NCBI GenBank assembly: GCA_964393465.1
Contig: CAYMTT010000008.1
Span: forward strand, 1-33,403
Direction of reading: 5' to 3'
Length of the DNA: 33,403 nucleotides
Source of the DNA: CAYMTT01 sp964393465
GTDB lineage: Bacteria > Patescibacteriota > Minisyncoccia > Minisyncoccales > MHMH01
A program made the translations under genes and the position numbers. How positions within the stretch are numbered: position 1 is the stretch's first letter; each line of letters starts with the position of its first letter. The notes beneath the pieces were generated by a model. That model was given only the letters and a program-made list of their open reading frames with translations, did not search any database and was not told where the DNA came from. Shown piece by piece: positions 1 to 8,180 of the stretch.

Positions 1-50
1 AAAATTTAAGAATTTTTGATAAAATGAGTTCGAGCGGAATCATAAATATA

Positions 51-164
51 CTCCAAGATTTGACTTTCGGATTTTTGACCAGCCATTTCGTGGGCGGCAG
101 CGATTGCCGCCCATTGATTTTGGGGGTTTCCGCGCGCTTCGCACGCGGCCAAGCGGAGGTTCGA
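51..164 (-). repeat. left copy of 114-bp perfect inverted repeat flanking the recombinase gene
   Basis: Bases 51-164 are the exact reverse complement of 1725-1838; I compared them base by base. The outer end starts with CTCCA, which in the right copy is C72, the discriminator U73 and the CCA of tRNA-Gly(UCC). The left copy is thus a displaced, inverted stretch running from a tRNA 3' end into a recombinase 3' coding end. A further 16 bp (166-181) match 1664-1679 inverted, so only a 45-bp segment of the right copy is missing here. No intact tRNA lies next to the left copy. Confidence 0.95.
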
Positions 165-190
165 AATCCCTTGCGATTTTTGTATTTGCT

Positions 191-218
191 TTGCCCAAAA
201 AAGAATTTTTGCTATAAT
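191..218 (+). promoter_or_regulatory. promoter of the recombinase gene
   Basis: A -35 like TTGCCC (191-196), a 16-bp spacer and a perfect TATAAT (213-218), preceded by TGC as an extended -10. Transcription would start near 225, exactly where the first long helix of the leader begins, 114 bases before the start codon. Confidence 0.65.
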
Positions 219-224
219 GTAATT

Positions 225-310
225 GCGCTCAACGATTCGATTGCTTATTTTAATGGCCGTCTTTGGATTCAGCTTGAGCAATCGAGTTGAGCGCACCAAG
301 GGCGGCCATT
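225..310 (+). promoter_or_regulatory. recombinase leader with two interleaved, mutually exclusive helices
   Basis: Segment A (225-244) pairs with A' (278-294) in 17 bp with a 3-base bulge (234-236). Segment B (252-266) pairs with B' (296-310) in 15 bp, two of them G-U pairs valid only in plus-strand RNA. The order A-B-A'-B' with one base between A' and B' prevents both full helices forming together, so the leader could switch between two folds. B' ends 28 bases before the recombinase ATG, and a short T run follows at 314-317. An alternative is DNA-level binding or att sites for the recombinase. Confidence 0.5.
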
Positions 311-338
311 TAAGTTTTAATAACCTAACCAAAAAAAT

Positions 339-2045
339 ATGCAAAAATTCTTTTTATACGCCCGCAAATCAACCGATGTGGAAGACAAGCAAATTTTATC
401 TATTGAAGCCCAGATCACAGAATTGCGCACCTTTGGCAAGCAAAACGATCTAAATGTTATTGATACTTTTATTGAAAAACAGAGTGCTAAAATTCCGGGC
501 CGTCCTATTTTTAACGAAATGTTGGCGAGAATAGAAAAAGGCGAAGCGGACGGAATTTTGGCTTGGCACCCTGATAGATTAGCGCGCAATTCTGTTGATG
601 GCGGGAGAATAATTTACTTGGTTGATTGCGGGCGTATTGTGGTGTTGAAATTCCCTCAATTCTGGTTTGAGCCAACGCCGCAAGGAAAATTTATGTTGAA
701 CATCGCTTTTGGGCAAAGCAAATACTATGTGGATTCTCTTTCCGAAAACACGAAGCGTGGTTTGCGCCAAAAAGTGAGGCGTGGAGAATATCCCTCGCTT
801 GCCCCGGTTGGTTATCTCAATGATTCGCGAACCAAATCAATCGCGGTGGACAAAAAGCGCGCCCCGATTATCCGCCAAGCGTTTGAAATGTATGCCGAGG
901 GAAGTCATCGCCTTGAAGATATTTCCGACTTTTTGGCGCAACAAAAAATCGTTTCAAAAAGCGGAAAGAAAATCCACATCACAAGGACGACTTTTATCCT
1001 TTCAAATCCTTTTTATTGCGGATTGTTTCGCTATGCCGGAGAAATCCACGAGGGAAAATACGAACCAATCATCGCAAAGAAACTTTTTGATAAAGTCCAA
1101 GAAGTTTTGAAGCAGAGAGGCCGACCAAGGCATAAAACAAAAATTGAGCCGCAAGTTTTCTGCGGGCTTCTCCGTTGCGGCACTTGCGGCATGATGATTA
1201 CTGGCGAATACAGAATTAAGAAACAGAAAAACGGCAACGAGCATTATTACACTTATTACCATTGCACCAAAAAGCGAAAAGGTTTCAAGTGTCCCGAACC
1301 CTGTATTCGCCAAGAAAAATTAGACGAACAAATTTCCTCTCTGCTTCAAAAAGTTTCTTTGCCTACGGATTGGGCGGAAAAACTGGACTCAAGATTAGAA
1401 AAAGACAAAACAAAATCCGCCCAATCCGTTTCTGCTTTTGTTCAAGAAGCCAGAGAAAAAATTAAAATCATTACCGCTAAACTCCAGCGGCTTTTGGACG
1501 GATATTTAGAGCAAGATATTGAACGCGAAGTTTATCGCGGAGAAAAAGCAAAACTGCTTTCCGAAAAAAAGTCGCTGGAGGAACAAAATATCAAACTTGA
1601 ACAAAAGCAGAATGATTGGCTCGAACCGATGAAAAACTGGATAAAAGTCGCTTCAAATCTTGAAAAAATCGCAAGGGATAACAACCTTTTTCATAAAAAG
1701 GTTGTTGCCGAACAAGTGTTCGGCTCGAACCTCCGCTTGGCCGCGTGCGAAGCGCGCGGAAACCCCCAAAATCAATGGGCGGCAATCGCTGCCGCCCACG
1801 AAATGGCTGGTCAAAAATCCGAAAGTCAAATCTTGGAGCGGGCGAGCGGATTCGAACCGCCATCTTCTCCTTGGAAGGGAGAAATAATAGCCGCTATACT
1901 ACGCCCGCCGGTTAAGTTTTATCGGAGAGCCGGGATTCGAACCCGGGCTAAATGCTCCCAAAGCAATCGTGCTACCATTACACCACTCTCCGGGCGAGTA
2001 CATTTTATCATATATTTGCTTATTTTTCAAATATGCTACAATTAA
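339..2045 (+). CDS. large serine recombinase (resolvase/invertase family), C-terminus running antisense into tRNAs
   Basis: Site-specific DNA recombinase of the large serine type, expected to integrate, excise or invert DNA. The N-terminal resolvase domain begins YARKS, with the likely nucleophile Ser11 and Arg9. It is followed by the recombinase domain (~150-260) and a zinc-ribbon with Cys pairs (CGTCG near 280, later a CxxxC), then a long Lys/Glu coiled coil (~340-440). Residues after about 460 (NLRLAACEARGNP onward) come from the repeat and from the antisense strands of tRNA-Gly and tRNA-Pro (GFEPP is a typical antisense T-arm peptide). The last ~70-100 residues are therefore probably not ancestral. 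No clear Shine-Dalgarno precedes the ATG at 339. This pattern of a recombinase reading into a tRNA is familiar from CPR genomes and marks integration at a tRNA 3' end. Confidence 0.88.
   Translation: MQKFFLYARKSTDVEDKQILSIEAQITELRTFGKQNDLNVIDTFIEKQSAKIPGRPIFNEMLARIEKGEADGILAWHPDRLARNSVDGGRIIYLVDCGRIVVLKFPQFWFEPTPQGKFMLNIAFGQSKYYVDSLSENTKRGLRQKVRRGEYPSLAPVGYLNDSRTKSIAVDKKRAPIIRQAFEMYAEGSHRLEDISDFLAQQKIVSKSGKKIHITRTTFILSNPFYCGLFRYAGEIHEGKYEPIIAKKLFDKVQEVLKQRGRPRHKTKIEPQVFCGLLRCGTCGMMITGEYRIKKQKNGNEHYYTYYHCTKKRKGFKCPEPCIRQEKLDEQISSLLQKVSLPTDWAEKLDSRLEKDKTKSAQSVSAFVQEAREKIKIITAKLQRLLDGYLEQDIEREVYRGEKAKLLSEKKSLEEQNIKLEQKQNDWLEPMKNWIKVASNLEKIARDNNLFHKKVVAEQVFGSNLRLAACEARGNPQNQWAAIAAAHEMAGQKSESQILERASGFEPPSSPWKGEIIAAILRPPVKFYRRAGIRTRAKCSQSNRATITPLSGRVHFIIYLLIFQICYN
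1680..1724. repeat. two back-to-back perfect hairpins inside the recombinase gene
   Basis: 1680-1706 is a 12-bp stem with loop CAT; 1707-1724 is a 7-bp stem with loop AAGT. Together they are exactly the 45 bp present here and absent from the inverted copy near position 165. They encode part of the C-terminal region (NLFHKKVVAEQVFG). On the minus strand they lie downstream of tRNA-Gly and could hinder or end its transcript. Confidence 0.8.
1725..1838 (+). repeat. right copy of 114-bp perfect inverted repeat
   Basis: Exact inverted match of 51-164. It lies within the recombinase reading frame and ends at base C72 of the tRNA-Gly(UCC) acceptor stem, so identity stops at the tRNA 3' boundary. 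This suggests that the tRNA 3' end is the junction used by the element. Confidence 0.95.
1837..1908 (-). tRNA. tRNA-Gly(UCC)
   Basis: Seven-bp acceptor GCGGGCG/CGCCCGC, anticodon loop CTTCCAA giving UCC, T-loop TTCGAAT, and U73 as expected for bacterial glycine tRNAs. CCA is encoded at 1834-1836. It lies antisense to the recombinase 3' region, and its 3' end coincides with the outer end of the inverted repeat. Confidence 0.93.
1922..1992 (-). tRNA. tRNA-Pro(UGG)
   Basis: Acceptor CGGAGAG/CTCTCCG with the C1-G72 pair characteristic of bacterial proline tRNAs, loop TTTGGGA giving anticodon UGG with G37, T-loop TTCGAAT, no encoded CCA. The anticodon stem has a T28-T42 mismatch. It is probably co-transcribed with tRNA-Gly from the promoter at 2002-2030. 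Confidence 0.92.
2002..2030 (-). promoter_or_regulatory. promoter of the tRNA-Pro/tRNA-Gly unit
   Basis: On the minus strand, TTGAAA (2030-2025), 17 bp, TAAAAT (2007-2002) with an extended TGA before the -10; tRNA-Pro begins 9 bases further on. It overlaps the divergent promoter of the kinase-pilus operon. Confidence 0.65.
2016..2042 (+). promoter_or_regulatory. leaderless promoter of the kinase-pilus operon
   Basis: TTGCTT (2016-2021), 15-bp spacer, TACAAT (2037-2042) with extended TGC. The -10 ends 8 bases before the ATG at 2051, so the predicted start of transcription falls within a base or two of the start codon. It interlocks with the divergent tRNA promoter. Confidence 0.55.
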
Positions 2046-2050
2046 ACCGT

Positions 2051-3010
2051 ATGGATCAAACTATCAGGAAGAAATTAGACATCAGGCAAATATGCAAGCA
2101 ATACAAGCTTCCCATTTGGCACTGCCCGCAGTTTCTTTTTCTGATAATGGGCGTAGTTATTTCTGGCACTTCTCTGATTACGTATTTTTTGGGCACCAGG
2201 TACGTGGGAGATCCCATTCTGGTGGCCATGGTGGTCTTGGGAATAGCCGTGGTGCTGTTTGTTATAACTTTCAGCATTATCAGGAGCATGGAAGGGCTGG
2301 CCGAGGCCAACCGTCTGAAAAGCGAGTTTATCAGCGTGGTTTCCCACCAGCTGCGCTCGCCCCTTTCCAATTTGAAATGGTCCCTGGAGGTTTTGGTTTC
2401 CGAAAGATTCGGAAAGTTAGAGGGCAAGCAGAAAGAATATCTGCATATTCTGCAGGATAACACAAAGAGAATGGGGGAGCTGGTTTCCGACCTGCTGATG
2501 GTCTCCAGAATAGAGCAGGGGAGGCTTCCTTTGAACAAGAGTGCGTTTTTTCTGGAGGAAATCGTTAAGAAAATGATAGCCGATTACAAGCCGTTTTCCG
2601 AAGCCTCAAAAGTGGAATTGAAAATGGAGGCTTCAAAATCCGTCCCTCAGGTGGAAGCAGACCCCTCCAAAATAAAAGTTGTGGTCGAGAATCTCATAGA
2701 CAATGCCATTAAATACAGCCAGAACGGAGGCAGAGGAGGGAAGGTTAAAGTCAGAATCGCCCCTCAAAACAGCAAACTCGTGCTTTTTTCAATCCAAGAC
2801 GACGGAATAGGTATTCCCAAAAAAGATCAGAAATACATATTCAAGAAGTTTTTCCGTTCGGGCAACGTTTTAAAGCATCAGACCCAAGGTTCCGGGCTGG
2901 GCTTGAATATTGTAAAATCAATTATTGAAAAATCGGGAGGAAGGATGTGGTTCCGTTCCCAAGAAAACAAGGGAACCACTTTTTATTTCACTCTTCCCGC
3001 AAAAAAATAA
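2051..3010 (+). CDS. membrane sensor histidine kinase
   Basis: Two-component sensor, 319 residues. Two membrane segments (about 27-48 and 55-77) with only a short loop between them are followed by a HisKA domain with phospho-acceptor His99 (SHQLRSP). The HATPase domain shows an N box (ENLIDNAIKYS), G1 (DDGIGIP) and G2 (GSGLGLNIVKS). There is no separate extracellular sensor domain, so the signal may be felt in the membrane. The frame is open upstream into tRNA-Pro, but that part is antisense tRNA. ATG 2051 was chosen because a -10 ends 8 bases before it. It heads an operon with a response regulator and pilus genes, so it probably controls pilus assembly or a linked behaviour; that link is inferred from position. 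Confidence 0.9.
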   Translation: MDQTIRKKLDIRQICKQYKLPIWHCPQFLFLIMGVVISGTSLITYFLGTRYVGDPILVAMVVLGIAVVLFVITFSIIRSMEGLAEANRLKSEFISVVSHQLRSPLSNLKWSLEVLVSERFGKLEGKQKEYLHILQDNTKRMGELVSDLLMVSRIEQGRLPLNKSAFFLEEIVKKMIADYKPFSEASKVELKMEASKSVPQVEADPSKIKVVVENLIDNAIKYSQNGGRGGKVKVRIAPQNSKLVLFSIQDDGIGIPKKDQKYIFKKFFRSGNVLKHQTQGSGLGLNIVKSIIEKSGGRMWFRSQENKGTTFYFTLPAKK

Positions 3011-3043
3011 ACGGTCGAAAATTAAACTTAAAAATAGCAAAAT

Positions 3044-3415
3044 ATGCCAAAAAAAATTCTTTTGGTCGAAGATGAAGAGGCTCTTCAAAAAACCTTTACC
3101 GATATTCTCAAGCAGGAGGGTTACGACATTGCCAACGCCATGGACGGTGAAAAAGGGCTGGCTCTGGCCAAGTCTGAAAAACCCGACTTAATCCTGCTCG
3201 ATCTCATTTTGCCCAAAATGCACGGATTCGAGGTTTTACAGAAGCTGAAAGCGGATCCGGCCACCAAGGATATTTCCGTCATAGTTTTGACCAATCTGGA
3301 GGGAACCGGAGACGTGGAAAAGGCCCTGGAGCTGGGAGCTACCACCTATTTGGTCAAGGCAAATTACAGCCTCGAGGACGTCCTCCATAAGATTAAAAAC
3401 GCTCTGGGAGATTAA
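3044..3415 (+). CDS. single-domain response regulator (CheY-like)
   Basis: 123 residues making one receiver domain: acidic pocket Glu9/Asp10, phospho-acceptor Asp53 (LLDLILP), Thr83 and Lys105. There is no DNA-binding or enzymatic output domain, so it must act by protein contact, as CheY and the PilG/PilH regulators of twitching do. It follows the kinase by 33 bases and is one base from pilB, making a motor or pilus protein a plausible partner. No strong Shine-Dalgarno is visible. Confidence 0.93.
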   Translation: MPKKILLVEDEEALQKTFTDILKQEGYDIANAMDGEKGLALAKSEKPDLILLDLILPKMHGFEVLQKLKADPATKDISVIVLTNLEGTGDVEKALELGATTYLVKANYSLEDVLHKIKNALGD

Positions 3416-3416
3416 A

Positions 3417-5165
3417 ATGCAGGTCGAGTCTCAACAACTCAGGGCTTTCCTACTGGACGAAGGCGCAGTTTCCAAATCCCAGTTTGACAAAGCCTTGAAA
3501 AAAGCGAAAAAAACCGGCAGAAAGGTGGACGAAGTTTTAATTGAAGAAGGAATAATAGAAGAAAAGGAAATTGACAGGATAAAAGCCTACATTCTGGGAG
3601 TTCCCTTTGTCGATCTGGAAAAAAAGAAGATACCTTCCGAGGTGCTGAAAATAATTCCCGAGCCCATCGCCAGGCGCCACAATATAGTCGCTTTCAACCA
3701 AAAAGGCGATAATTTGGAAGTGGCCATGCTCGACCCGGGAGACCTGCAGACGGTCGAATTCATCAAGAAAAAGACCGGCTTGAAAGTCCTTCGGCGGGCC
3801 ACCACTTCCGAAAGCATCAAGAACGCCTTAAAACAGTACAGAAAAACCCTGGAGGCGGAATTCGAGGATATTATAAAAAAGGAAGCCGGAACCATAGAGC
3901 CCATCAAGGAGAAAAAACCGGCCGAAGAAAAAACCGAGTTGGAAAAGATAGCCCAGGAATTGCCGGTTATAAAAATAGTGGATATTCTCACCAAGCACGC
4001 CATTCTGCAGAGAGCTTCCGATATTCACATAGAGCCGACAGAAAAAGAAGTGATAGTGAGATACAGAATAGACGGGGTTTTGCACGACACAATGGTATTG
4101 CCAAAACAAGTCAGCTCCGGGATAGTGGCCCGGATAAAAGTGTTGGCCCATCTCAAGCTCGATGAGCACCGCCTGCCTCAGGACGGGAGATTCAGAATAA
4201 AGACCGACGAATACAAATATTCCATCAGGGTTTCCATACTACCGGTTTTCGACGGAGAAAAAATAGTCATGCGTTTGCTGCCCGAAACCACCGAGGCTCT
4301 CACCTTGGAAGAATTGGGCCTCAAAGGGGAAGCTCTGGAATTGGTCCAGGATAATTTGAAAAAACCCATCGGCATGGTGCTGGTTACCGGCCCGACGGGC
4401 TCGGGGAAAACCACCACTCTCTATTCGATGATGGAAATTTTAAACCAGCCGGGAGTGAATATTTCCACGGTCGAAGATCCGGTGGAATACAGAATGCCAA
4501 GGATAAATCAGACCCAGGTAAAGCCGAAAATAGGTTTGACTTTCGCTGCCGGCCTTCGTTCTCTGGTAAGGCAGGATCCCGATATAATCATGGTGGGAGA
4601 GATCAGGGATAATGAAACCGCCGGCCTGGCCATAAACGCTGCCTTGACCGGTCACTTGGTTTTGTCGACGCTGCACACCACCGATGCTGCCGGAGCCATT
4701 CCCAGGCTGATGGATATGAAAGCGGAGCCCTTTTTGCTTTCTTCCACTTTGAATTTGGTTTTAGCCCAGAGATTGGTCAAGCGCCTCTGCAAAGAAAAAG
4801 AAAAATATTTTTTGAAAGAAGCCGATCTTAAAAACATTGCCAAATACTGCGACCTGGAAAGGATTCTGGATATTCTTAAAAAAGAAAAATTGGTCAAAGA
4901 AAATCAAACTTTCAAAGACATTCCTTTTTACCGGCCCAAGCGCAGCAAGGAATGTTCGGAAGGCTACAAAGGCAGAATAGGGATTTACGAGGTTTTGCCT
5001 ATCACCGAAACTATAAAGGAAATGATAGTTAAAAAGTCGTCTTCGGACCAGATACAAAAACAAGCCCAAAAGGAGGGAATGATGACCATGGTCGAAGACG
5101 GATTCTTAAAAGCGGCCCAGGGAATAACTTCTATAGAAGAAGTACTTAGAGTTATAACCGAATAA
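3417..5165 (+). CDS. pilB: type IV pilus assembly ATPase PilB
   Basis: Cytoplasmic hexameric ATPase that powers pilus extension, 582 residues. An N-terminal MshEN-type region (~1-160) precedes the GspE/PilB ATPase core: Walker A GPTGSGKTT (~325-333), Walker B DPDIIMVGE (~387-395) and a His box STLHTTDAAG (~416-425). The tetracysteine zinc motif usual in this family has decayed: only one Cys remains at each half (RLCKEKEK and KECSEGYKGR), so zinc binding is probably lost. Its ATG is one base after the response-regulator stop, and its stop overlaps pilC by one base (TAATG), indicating translational coupling. Confidence 0.96.
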   Translation: MQVESQQLRAFLLDEGAVSKSQFDKALKKAKKTGRKVDEVLIEEGIIEEKEIDRIKAYILGVPFVDLEKKKIPSEVLKIIPEPIARRHNIVAFNQKGDNLEVAMLDPGDLQTVEFIKKKTGLKVLRRATTSESIKNALKQYRKTLEAEFEDIIKKEAGTIEPIKEKKPAEEKTELEKIAQELPVIKIVDILTKHAILQRASDIHIEPTEKEVIVRYRIDGVLHDTMVLPKQVSSGIVARIKVLAHLKLDEHRLPQDGRFRIKTDEYKYSIRVSILPVFDGEKIVMRLLPETTEALTLEELGLKGEALELVQDNLKKPIGMVLVTGPTGSGKTTTLYSMMEILNQPGVNISTVEDPVEYRMPRINQTQVKPKIGLTFAAGLRSLVRQDPDIIMVGEIRDNETAGLAINAALTGHLVLSTLHTTDAAGAIPRLMDMKAEPFLLSSTLNLVLAQRLVKRLCKEKEKYFLKEADLKNIAKYCDLERILDILKKEKLVKENQTFKDIPFYRPKRSKECSEGYKGRIGIYEVLPITETIKEMIVKKSSSDQIQKQAQKEGMMTMVEDGFLKAAQGITSIEEVLRVITE

Positions 5166-6379
5166 TGCCTGCATATAATTTTACCGCCAAATCCCAAGAT
5201 GGGAGGCCGCATTCGGGCACTCGGGAAGCCCGCGATCAATATGAATTGGCCAGAAGCCTTCGTCAGGAAGGTTATCTTTTAATTTCCGCCAGAATCGCGA
5301 AAGAAAGAACAAGGCCCAGAATATCCTTTTCTTTTTTTGGAAGGGTTTCCTTGAAAGACAAGCTCATGTTGGTGAGAAACCTTAAGGTGATGATTTCGGC
5401 GGGCGTATCTCTGCCCAAGGCCTTAAAAACTCTGGCTTCTCAGGCCAAAAACCGCAAGCTCAGCAAGGCTCTCAATCAAATTTCCGAAGAGATTATAAAA
5501 GGAAAAAGTTTTTCCGAAGCCCTGTTCGGATTCCCGGAAGTTTTCTCCCAGCTTTTCTGCCACATGGTGAAGGTGGGGGAAGAGGCCGGAACCTTGGAGG
5601 AGAACTTGGGTATTTTGATAAGGCAGATGGAAAGGGAATACGAATTGAAATCGAAGATAAAAGGGGCCTTAATGTATCCCTCTGTCATAATAGCGGCCAT
5701 GGTCGGAATCGGAGTAATGATGCTGGTGATGGTGGTGCCGCAGCTTGCCAAAACCTTTGAAGATCTGCAGATAGAGCTTCCCCTGACCACCAGGGTAATT
5801 ATAGGTTTGGGCAATTTCATGGTTGAAAAGTGGTATTTTCTCATTCTTATCGTTGCCGCCCTGGTTTTTGCGGTAAAGACCGCCTTGGGAACGCAAAGGG
5901 GCAAAAAGCTGGTAGGGGCTGTTTCCTTGAGAATGCCGATAGTCTCCCCTATAGTGAAAAAGACCAACGCCGCCTATACGGTAAGAACGCTTTCTTCCTT
6001 GATTTCGGCCGGCGTCCCCTTGGTCAGATCCTTGGAAATTCTGGGCAATACCCTGGAAAACTTCTATTTTAAAAGGGCCATTGTCGATTCCATAGATAAG
6101 ATAAAGCAGGGCAAAAAGCTTTCCGAAGCCTTGAAGCCTTACAGCAGCATTTATCCTGTTACCGTGCTTCAGATGATAGAAGTGGGGGAGGAAACCGGAG
6201 AAACCGCCGAAGTTCTGGAAAAGCTCAGCCAATTTTTCGAAGAAGAGGTAACCGCCGCCACAAAGAACCTGGCTGCCGTAGTAGAGCCGGTCCTGATGCT
6301 GATTATCGGGGGAGTGGTCGGTTTTTTCGCCATTTCCATGGTTCAGCCCATGTACTCGATGCTCGGTGGAATAAAATAA
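5165..6379 (+). CDS. pilC: type IV pilus inner-membrane platform protein PilC
   Basis: Polytopic membrane platform that couples the PilB motor to pilin polymerisation, 404 residues, the normal length. Two T2SSF repeats are visible, each with a GVSLPKAL- or GVPLVRSLE-like entry and a VGEEAGTLEE / VGEETGETAE signature. Hydrophobic segments lie near 175-197, 215-240 and 375-398. The order pilB-pilC is standard. Confidence 0.96.
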   Translation: MPAYNFTAKSQDGRPHSGTREARDQYELARSLRQEGYLLISARIAKERTRPRISFSFFGRVSLKDKLMLVRNLKVMISAGVSLPKALKTLASQAKNRKLSKALNQISEEIIKGKSFSEALFGFPEVFSQLFCHMVKVGEEAGTLEENLGILIRQMEREYELKSKIKGALMYPSVIIAAMVGIGVMMLVMVVPQLAKTFEDLQIELPLTTRVIIGLGNFMVEKWYFLILIVAALVFAVKTALGTQRGKKLVGAVSLRMPIVSPIVKKTNAAYTVRTLSSLISAGVPLVRSLEILGNTLENFYFKRAIVDSIDKIKQGKKLSEALKPYSSIYPVTVLQMIEVGEETGETAEVLEKLSQFFEEEVTAATKNLAAVVEPVLMLIIGGVVGFFAISMVQPMYSMLGGIK

Positions 6380-6380
6380 T

Positions 6381-8180
6381 ATGATGCGCAAAGGATTCAC
6401 TCTCGTTGACGTTTTGGTCGGAATTTCACTCATGCTGATTTTGTTTTTGGGGATTTTCGGCGCCTTTCAGCTGGGGCTGAAAACCGTCGGACTGACCAAA
6501 GCCAAGATTACGGCCACCTCTCTGGCAAACCAGAAGCTGGAGGAAGTCAGGAATCTTCCTTATGCGGAAATAGGCATAGAGGGTATAGACGAGGGAGGAG
6601 GGATTTCCGGATTCGAATATTATCCGGAAGAAAGCCAAGAATACTTGATTGAAACTGAAGTTTTTTGCCGCAACAACCCCGCCGACGGATCTCAAGACGC
6701 TTGCCTTTGCGATTACAAGACCGTGGCGGTTTCGGTTTCCTGGAGCTTTTCTTTTCCGGGAGAAATTAATCTAGCTACGGATGTGGCCCCCAAAAACGAC
6801 ATTCAGGAGTGCGAAAAGGCGGGGGGAGTGCTTGAGGTGAACGTTTTCGACGCCCAAGGATTGGGAGTGGGGAGCATCGAGGTGGAAGTCGAGAACGTCA
6901 ACACGGGAAACCAAGACTACTGCGTCACGGATGCCGGAGGCCTTTGCCACGGGGAAAAGGGAATTTTCCTGGCAAGTTCCACCGAACCCGAAGACTACAA
7001 AGTGACCGTGCCTTCTCCCGGAACCTCCCTTGAGTACAGCGCTCAGCAGACTTTCAGGTCCGGAGATGTTTACGACTCAACGACTATCGCCAACCCCGAA
7101 AATCCCAATGCCACCATTTTTAACGGTCAGATTACGGAGGCCAGCTTTTCCATAGACCGGTTGGGAGCTTTCGCCGTGGAAGTTTATTCTTCCCGGGGCA
7201 GGAAAGTTTTCGAGGACGAATTCGACAATGACGACAAGATTTCGAGTTCTGCCAGCGTTCAGATTTCAGACGGAGAGGCCAAGCTTGCCAAGTCAAACGG
7301 GGATTATTTTCCCTCCGGATTTTTAATTTCAAACGACATTCAGTCTTCATCCGAACTTAAGGGCTGGCAGAGATTCCAATGGATAGATTCGTTTCCCGAA
7401 GGCACTGATATTAAATATCATCTTTTTTATGCTTCCGGAACCGATTGGCTGTTGATTCCAGATTCCGATTTGTCGGGAAATTCCTCCGGCTTGGGCCCAT
7501 CCCCCGTGGATCTTTCGGGATTGGATCCCGACCGTTATCTGGCCCTGAGGGCTAAGGCCGAATTTTCCACGACCGATCTTACGGTAACCCCCGAGCTTTC
7601 CGAATGGCAGATTTCCCATTTTACCCGTGAAGCTTATCCGGTTGACGGAGCTTCTTTTAATCTCAGAGGTGAGAAGATTGTCGGTACGGATTCTTCGGAA
7701 GATCCGATCTACAAATATTCTTCGACTCGCCATATCATTAATCAGTCTGGAACCATTCACGATTTGGAATGGGATACATATAAGTTTTCGGATTTTGAGG
7801 TTTCCGACGTGAGCTTGGAGCTGGAAGAGGCAGTTCCCGGCCAAATGCAGCCCGACGGCTCCCTGCTTTTGAATTTATCTCCGGATATAACCCAGTCCTT
7901 GACCCTTTATCTTGCTGCCGAAAACACCCTTTTGGTTTCGGTCAAGGACGCAGAAAGCCTTTTGCCGGTTTTCGGGGCCGACGTTAGAATTTACAATTCC
8001 GTTTTGGGATATAATAAGACCCAGCAGACCAATTCCGACGGCCAGACTTTTTTCATTCCTTTGGAAGAAGACCTCTATAACATTGAAGTTACCGCGGAGG
8101 GATATTCTTACCTCGGAGGCCAAATTTTCGTTTCCGGAGCCAATTCCACGACCACTTATTTAAACCTGGATCCCCAATGA
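6381..8180 (+). CDS. large minor-pilin-like protein with carboxypeptidase-regulatory-like repeats
   Basis: 599 residues beginning with a class III-type prepilin signal, KGFTLVDVLVGISLML. After cleavage at Gly-Phe the usual Glu5 is Asp. The hydrophobic helix is followed by a very long extracellular part, far longer than a normal PilV (~170). It includes a Cys-rich segment (CRNN...DACLC) and two beta-sandwich segments resembling carboxypeptidase-regulatory or PEGA domains (about 150-215 and 510-597, the latter with TNSDGQTFFIPL). Probably a tip or minor subunit carrying an adhesive module. Two consecutive ATGs (6381, 6384) can start it. The next gene overlaps by four bases (ATGA). Confidence 0.75.
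   Translation: MMRKGFTLVDVLVGISLMLILFLGIFGAFQLGLKTVGLTKAKITATSLANQKLEEVRNLPYAEIGIEGIDEGGGISGFEYYPEESQEYLIETEVFCRNNPADGSQDACLCDYKTVAVSVSWSFSFPGEINLATDVAPKNDIQECEKAGGVLEVNVFDAQGLGVGSIEVEVENVNTGNQDYCVTDAGGLCHGEKGIFLASSTEPEDYKVTVPSPGTSLEYSAQQTFRSGDVYDSTTIANPENPNATIFNGQITEASFSIDRLGAFAVEVYSSRGRKVFEDEFDNDDKISSSASVQISDGEAKLAKSNGDYFPSGFLISNDIQSSSELKGWQRFQWIDSFPEGTDIKYHLFYASGTDWLLIPDSDLSGNSSGLGPSPVDLSGLDPDRYLALRAKAEFSTTDLTVTPELSEWQISHFTREAYPVDGASFNLRGEKIVGTDSSEDPIYKYSSTRHIINQSGTIHDLEWDTYKFSDFEVSDVSLELEEAVPGQMQPDGSLLLNLSPDITQSLTLYLAAENTLLVSVKDAESLLPVFGADVRIYNSVLGYNKTQQTNSDGQTFFIPLEEDLYNIEVTAEGYSYLGGQIFVSGANSTTTYLNLDPQ

Noticed and set aside
225..310. Simple H-type pseudoknot in the recombinase leader
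   Set aside because: One base cannot cross a 17-bp helix and seven bases cannot easily cross 15 bp, so the full helices are alternatives, not simultaneous.
1952..2050. Upstream extension of the kinase frame
   Set aside because: The extension is the antisense strand of tRNA-Pro plus the promoter; the leaderless ATG at 2051 fits better.
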